A DNA stretch of 9,514 bases. Origin: Rhodospirillales bacterium. Its GTDB lineage: Bacteria; Pseudomonadota; Alphaproteobacteria; CACIAM-22H2. The DNA lies in the NCBI GenBank assembly GCA_016195145.1, contig JACQAF010000074.1:1-9514 (forward strand), given 5' to 3'. Below, in pieces: positions 6,358-9,514 of the stretch. Below the pieces are notes generated by a model. That model was not told where the DNA came from. It saw only the letters and a list, made by a program, of their open reading frames with translations, and did no database searches. The number at the start of each line of letters is the position of its first letter. Within the stretch, counting starts at the first letter, position 1. The translations under genes and the position numbers were made by a program.

Positions 6358-6954
6358 ATGACCAAAGTCGTCGATTACTACTTCACGCCCCCATCGCCAT
6401 GGACCTATCTCGGCCATACGCGTTTCGTCGAGATCGCCAAGCGGCATGGGGCGAAGGTCAACGTCAAGCCGGTCGATCTGGGGCGGGTCTTTCCGGTTTC
6501 GGGCGGCCTGCCGCTCGGCAAGCGGCCGTCGCAGCGCCTTGCCTATCGCCTGGTCGAGCTGCGCCGCTGGCGCGATTTCCTCGCCCTGCCGCTCAATCTG
6601 CAGCCCAAGCATTTCCCGGTACCGATGGACCCGGGGGCATTGCTGGTCATTGCCGCCGACCGCAAGGAGCTTGGCGCCCTCGCGCTCGCCGGCGCGTTGA
6701 TGCGCGCCGTATGGGCCGAGGAGCGCAACGTTTCCGACGCCGACACGCTCAAGACCATCGCCCGCGAGCAAGGCCGCAACGCCGACATGCTGCTGGCCGC
6801 CGCAGCCGAGCCGGAGACCAAGGCGATCTACGACGCCTATACCCAGGAAGCGATCGATCGTGGCGTGTTCGGCGCGCCGACCTATGTCTATCGCGACGAA
6901 ATGTTCTGGGGGCAGGACCGGCTCGACTTCCTCGACCGGGCGCTGGCCGCCTGA
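6358..6954 (+). CDS. DsbA-fold 2-hydroxychromene-2-carboxylate isomerase-type protein
   Basis: A 198-residue soluble protein of the thioredoxin-like DsbA/GST-kappa superfamily. The opening beta strand and loop VVDYYFTPPSPWTYLG place serine (S13) where disulfide oxidoreductases carry the CxxC. That serine is the catalytic residue in NahD-type isomerases, which use glutathione to convert 2-hydroxychromene-2-carboxylate to trans-o-hydroxybenzylidenepyruvate. The helical insertion (about 50-150) and the cis-proline loop GVFGAPTYVYRDEMFWGQDR near the C-terminus complete the family pattern. Length is normal. No naphthalene or other aromatic-ring genes are adjacent, so the named reaction may not be the real one; a glutathione-dependent isomerase or transferase is a safer description. 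It is followed in the same direction, after 84 bases, by the glutamine synthetase-like gene. Confidence 0.85.
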   Translation: MTKVVDYYFTPPSPWTYLGHTRFVEIAKRHGAKVNVKPVDLGRVFPVSGGLPLGKRPSQRLAYRLVELRRWRDFLALPLNLQPKHFPVPMDPGALLVIAADRKELGALALAGALMRAVWAEERNVSDADTLKTIAREQGRNADMLLAAAAEPETKAIYDAYTQEAIDRGVFGAPTYVYRDEMFWGQDRLDFLDRALAA

Positions 6955-6957
6955 CGC

Positions 6958-7005
6958 GCCGAAAGCGGAGCCGGACAGGCCTTCCCAAGCCGGCCGGTTT
7001 TCGGC
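6958..7005 (+). repeat. Imperfect inverted repeat between isomerase and glutamine synthetase-like genes
   Basis: GCCGAAA (6958-6964) pairs with TTTCGGC (6999-7005), and inside it GCCGG (6970-6974) can pair with CCGGC (6990-6994), leaving an interior loop and a 15-base apical loop. No T tract follows, so it is not a clear intrinsic terminator. It could be a weak terminator, an RNA processing site or an operator. Confidence 0.35.
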
Positions 7006-7023
7006 AAGTTAGGTCGATCGAAA

Positions 7024-7030
7024 AGGGGGA
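7024..7030 (+). promoter_or_regulatory. Ribosome binding site of the glutamine synthetase-like gene
   Basis: AGGGGGA eight bases before the ATG at 7039, in an A-rich leader unusual for this GC-rich window; supports the start and suggests efficient translation. Confidence 0.65.
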
Positions 7031-7038
7031 AACCGAAA

Positions 7039-8415
7039 ATGCAGCCTAATCAGGTAAAAACCGCCGACGACGCGCGGCGCATCGTGCGCGAGCGCAACCT
7101 GTCGCACATCAAGGTCGGCGTATTCGACGTCGACGGCATTCTGCGCGGCAAATATCTCGCGCGCGACAAGTTCTTCTCGGCGCTCGATTCCGGCTTCGGA
7201 TTCTGCGACGTCGTCCTTGGCTGGGATTCGAACGACCAGCTTTACGACAATGTGACCTATACTGGCTGGCACACCGCCTATCCCGACGCGCCGGTGCGCG
7301 TGCTGCCGAGCACCTGCCGCGAACTGCCGTTCGAGAACGGCATGCTGTTCTTCCTCTGCGAATTCGCCGACCAGGCCGAGGCCGTCTGCCCGCGCGCGGC
7401 CCTGCGCCGCGTCATCGACAAGGCCGGCAAGATGGGTTTCTCGATAATGAGCGCCTTCGAATACGAATTCTTCGTTTTCGAGGAGACGCCGCATTCGGTG
7501 CGCGAGAAGCATTATCGTAACTTGAAGCCGATCTCGCCCGGCTATTTCGGCTATTCGGTCCTGCGCAGCTCGGTGTGGTCGGACTGGTATCACGATCTCT
7601 TGCGCCAGTGCGAAGAGATGGATATGGGCATCGAGGGCCTGCACACCGAAACCGGCGCCGGCGTGCTCGAAGCGGCGATCCGGGTCGGCGATGCGCTCGC
7701 CTCGGCCGACAAGGCGGCGCTGTTCAAGACCTTTACCAAGGTGCTCGCCCAGCGCCGCGGCTGGATGGCGAGTTTCATGGCCAAATGGTCGAAGGACTGG
7801 CCCGGCTGCGGCGGCCATATCCACATGTCGCTGTGGCGCGACGGGAGCAAGAAGGAAGGCTCCGCCTTCTACGACGCCAAGGCGCCCCACCGGATGAGCG
7901 ACGTCATGCGCAGCTTCGTCGCCGGACAGCAGGCGTTGATGCCCGAGATCCTCGCCATGGTCGCGCCGACGGTCAATTCCTATCGCCGTCTGATCCCCGG
8001 CTTCTGGGCGCCGACCTCGGCCACCTGGGGAGTGGAGAACCGCACCACGGCGCTGCGCGTCATCCCCGGCTCGGCCAAGTCGCAGCGCGTCGAGTACCGC
8101 GTCGCGGCCGCCGACGGCACGTCCTATATTGCGCTGGCCGCGGCGCTGGGTTCGGGCTTGTGGGGGATCGAAAACAAGCTCAAGCTCGGCGAACCGATCC
8201 AGGGCAACGCCTATGACCAGAAACACCCGGCCAAGCTCGACCTGCCGCGCACGCTGATGGACGCGGCCGGGCGGCTTAAGGCCTCGAAGGCCGCGCGGTC
8301 GCTGTTCGGCGACGCTTTCGTCGATCATTACGCCGCGACCCGCGAATGGGAAGAACGCGAATTCCGCAAGCACGTCACCGACTGGGAGCTCGACCGCTAT
8401 TTCGAGATTATCTGA
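7039..8415 (+). CDS. Glutamine synthetase-family gamma-glutamyl ligase (PuuA-like)
   Basis: A 458-residue enzyme with the complete glutamine synthetase fold. The N-terminal beta-grasp has FDVDGILRGKYL (29-40). The loop around D63 (LGWDSND) aligns with the ammonia-side aspartate region. Metal ligands are E141 and E143 in FEYEFF, and E204 and E211 in HTETGAGVLE. GGHIHMSLW (258-266) supplies the catalytic histidine. NSYRRLIPG (313-321), ENRTTALRV (333-341) and RVEYRV (350-355, E352 and R354) complete the ATP/phosphate site. The canonical Asn-Pro-Tyr after this is Thr-Ser-Tyr, and the NLYDLPPEE-type adenylylation motif of GlnA is not seen. Together these argue for a specialised ligase that joins glutamate to an amine, such as a polyamine, ethanolamine or alkylamine, rather than the housekeeping GlnA. 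One base separates it from the aldehyde dehydrogenase gene, as expected for a gamma-glutamylation catabolic route. The substrate is unknown. Confidence 0.88.
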   Translation: MQPNQVKTADDARRIVRERNLSHIKVGVFDVDGILRGKYLARDKFFSALDSGFGFCDVVLGWDSNDQLYDNVTYTGWHTAYPDAPVRVLPSTCRELPFENGMLFFLCEFADQAEAVCPRAALRRVIDKAGKMGFSIMSAFEYEFFVFEETPHSVREKHYRNLKPISPGYFGYSVLRSSVWSDWYHDLLRQCEEMDMGIEGLHTETGAGVLEAAIRVGDALASADKAALFKTFTKVLAQRRGWMASFMAKWSKDWPGCGGHIHMSLWRDGSKKEGSAFYDAKAPHRMSDVMRSFVAGQQALMPEILAMVAPTVNSYRRLIPGFWAPTSATWGVENRTTALRVIPGSAKSQRVEYRVAAADGTSYIALAAALGSGLWGIENKLKLGEPIQGNAYDQKHPAKLDLPRTLMDAAGRLKASKAARSLFGDAFVDHYAATREWEEREFRKHVTDWELDRYFEII

Positions 8416-8416
8416 C

Positions 8417-9514
8417 ATGCCCATGCTCAAGACCGTATCGCCGATCGACGGCAAGGTGCTCGTCGAACGGCCGCTCGCCTCGGCCAAGGACATCGCCGCT
8501 GCGCTCGCCGCCGCCAAGGCGGCCCAGCGCGACTGGCGCAACGTCCCGCTGGCCGAGAGGGCGAAGCTGTGCACCGGCTTCGTCGAGGCGATGGAGGCCA
8601 GCAAGGCCGAAATCGCCGCCGAGATCACCCGCCAGATGGGGCGGCCGATCCGCTACACGCCGGGCGAGATCGGCGGCCTTGCCGAGCGCTCGCGCTACAT
8701 GATCGGCGCCGCGCCGGCGGCGCTCGCCGACCTCAAGGTCGAACCCAAGCAGGGCTTCACCCGCTTCATCCGCCACGAGCCGCTCGGCGTCGTCTTCGTC
8801 GTGGCGCCGTGGAACTATCCGTTCCTCACCGCGGTCAACGCCGTGGTGCCGGCGATCCTCGCCGGCAATGCGGTGATCCTCAAGCACTCGGCGCAGACGC
8901 CGCTGGTCGCCGAACGCTTCGCCGAGGGCTTCGCCGCCGCCGACCTGCCCAAGGGCGTGTTCCAGATCCTGCATCTGTCGCATGCCGACACCGAGGCGGT
9001 GATCAAGAGCCCCGATGTCGATTTCGTCGCCTTCACCGGCTCGGTCGAAGGCGGGCACGCCGTGCAACGCGCCGCAGCCGAGCGTTTCATCGGCACCGGT
9101 CTCGAACTCGGCGGCAAGGACCCGGCCTATGTCCGGCCTGACGCCAATCTCGACCACGCGGTCGAGAATCTGGTCGATGGTAGCTTCTTCAATTCCGGCC
9201 AGTCGTGTTGCGGTATCGAGCGCATCTACGTCCACCGCGACGTGTACGACAAATTCGTCGCCGGCTTCGTCGACCTGACCAACAAATACGTACTCGGCGA
9301 CCCGCTCGACCCGGCGACGACGCTGGGGCCGATGGTCCGCACCGCGGCCGCAGAATTCGTGCGCGGCCAGATCGCCGATGCGGTCAAGGCCGGGGCCCGG
9401 GCGCTGATCGACACCAAGAGATTTTCGGCCGACAGGGCGGGCACGCCCTATCTCGCGCCGCAGGTGCTGGTCGATGTCGACCATTCGATGCGGGTGATGA
9501 CCGAGGAAAGCTTC
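8417..9514 (+). CDS. NAD(P)-dependent aldehyde dehydrogenase, C-terminus cut by window edge
   Basis: The first 366 codons of an aldehyde dehydrogenase, normally about 450-500 residues, open to the window end. Key residues are N133 in APWNYPF (oxyanion-stabilising), K156 in ILKHSAQTP (cofactor ribose), FTGSVEGG (cofactor-binding turn), E230 in LELGGKDP (general base), and catalytic C264 in NSGQSCCGIER, followed by a second cysteine C265. It oxidises an aldehyde to the acid with NAD(P). The start codon is one base after the stop of the glutamine synthetase-like gene (TGACATG) with only a weak ribosome binding site, which suggests translational coupling. The likely substrate is the gamma-glutamyl aminoaldehyde made from that enzyme's product after deamination or oxidation, as with PuuC. 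Succinate semialdehyde is an alternative. Confidence 0.92.
   Translation, partial: MPMLKTVSPIDGKVLVERPLASAKDIAAALAAAKAAQRDWRNVPLAERAKLCTGFVEAMEASKAEIAAEITRQMGRPIRYTPGEIGGLAERSRYMIGAAPAALADLKVEPKQGFTRFIRHEPLGVVFVVAPWNYPFLTAVNAVVPAILAGNAVILKHSAQTPLVAERFAEGFAAADLPKGVFQILHLSHADTEAVIKSPDVDFVAFTGSVEGGHAVQRAAAERFIGTGLELGGKDPAYVRPDANLDHAVENLVDGSFFNSGQSCCGIERIYVHRDVYDKFVAGFVDLTNKYVLGDPLDPATTLGPMVRTAAAEFVRGQIADAVKAGARALIDTKRFSADRAGTPYLAPQVLVDVDHSMRVMTEESF

Noticed and set aside
4931..6361. A 476-codon plus-strand frame spanning the synthetase end and the methyltransferase gene.
   Set aside because: It overlaps two well-supported genes in wrong frames and has no recognisable motif or ribosome binding site.
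7009..8628. A long open frame (539 codons) antisense to the glutamine synthetase-like gene.
   Set aside because: It lies opposite a gene with all catalytic motifs and shows no recognisable domain; treated as a GC-driven shadow.
8408..9484. A 358-codon minus-strand open frame over the aldehyde dehydrogenase.
   Set aside because: The plus-strand frame carries the whole ALDH motif set, including catalytic cysteine and glutamate, so the antisense frame is incidental.
1..9514. A defence island, mobile element, CRISPR or phage system.
   Set aside because: No transposase, integrase, direct-repeat array, restriction, toxin-antitoxin or phage gene was seen; composition looks even and every gene fits a known chromosomal family.

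Overview
The window is GC-rich, densely packed bacterial chromosome, almost certainly from an alphaproteobacterium. The strongest taxonomic pointer is a clear MipZ, the ParA-like division-plane ATPase largely restricted to Alphaproteobacteria. The GalU N-terminus and codon use (strong G/C preference at third positions) agree. The order cannot be fixed from sequence alone. All genes look chromosomal and housekeeping or metabolic. I see no insertion sequence, phage gene, CRISPR array, tRNA or rRNA, and no gene-free stretch above about 115 bases.

Layout. On the minus strand, positions 3474 down to 1, five genes run in the same direction: an SDR enzyme of the 2,4-dienoyl-CoA reductase type, mipZ, a small von Willebrand A (VWA) domain protein, a membrane-anchored J-domain protein, and the first 32 codons of galU. 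The VWA and J-domain genes are 9 bases apart and mipZ ends 61 bases before the VWA gene, so these three probably form one transcription unit. Divergent from the reductase across a 98-base gap, an AMP-forming acyl-CoA synthetase (3573-5204) runs on the plus strand. It converges on a TPR-containing SAM methyltransferase (6244 down to 5201), and the two stop codons overlap in a single CTAG. Across a second divergent gap (6245-6357), the plus strand carries a DsbA-fold 2-hydroxychromene-2-carboxylate isomerase-type protein, a glutamine synthetase-family enzyme and an aldehyde dehydrogenase that runs off the right edge.

How the genes fit together. Three functional groups are visible. (1) Cell-cycle and envelope: MipZ positions the FtsZ ring; the co-oriented VWA and J-domain proteins have no assigned role but their linkage suggests a common one; GalU makes UDP-glucose for envelope polysaccharides. 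(2) Fatty acid catabolism: the acyl-CoA synthetase activates a carboxylic acid, and the reductase would handle 2,4-dienoyl-CoA from unsaturated chains; their divergent arrangement suggests shared control. (3) Amine or amide catabolism: the glutamine synthetase-like enzyme and the aldehyde dehydrogenase, separated by one base, fit a gamma-glutamylation route like PuuA/PuuC, in which an amine is glutamylated and its aldehyde later oxidised.

No dramatic new system is evident. The best candidates for follow-up are the mipZ-VWA-J-domain cluster and the atypical glutamine synthetase/aldehyde dehydrogenase pair.
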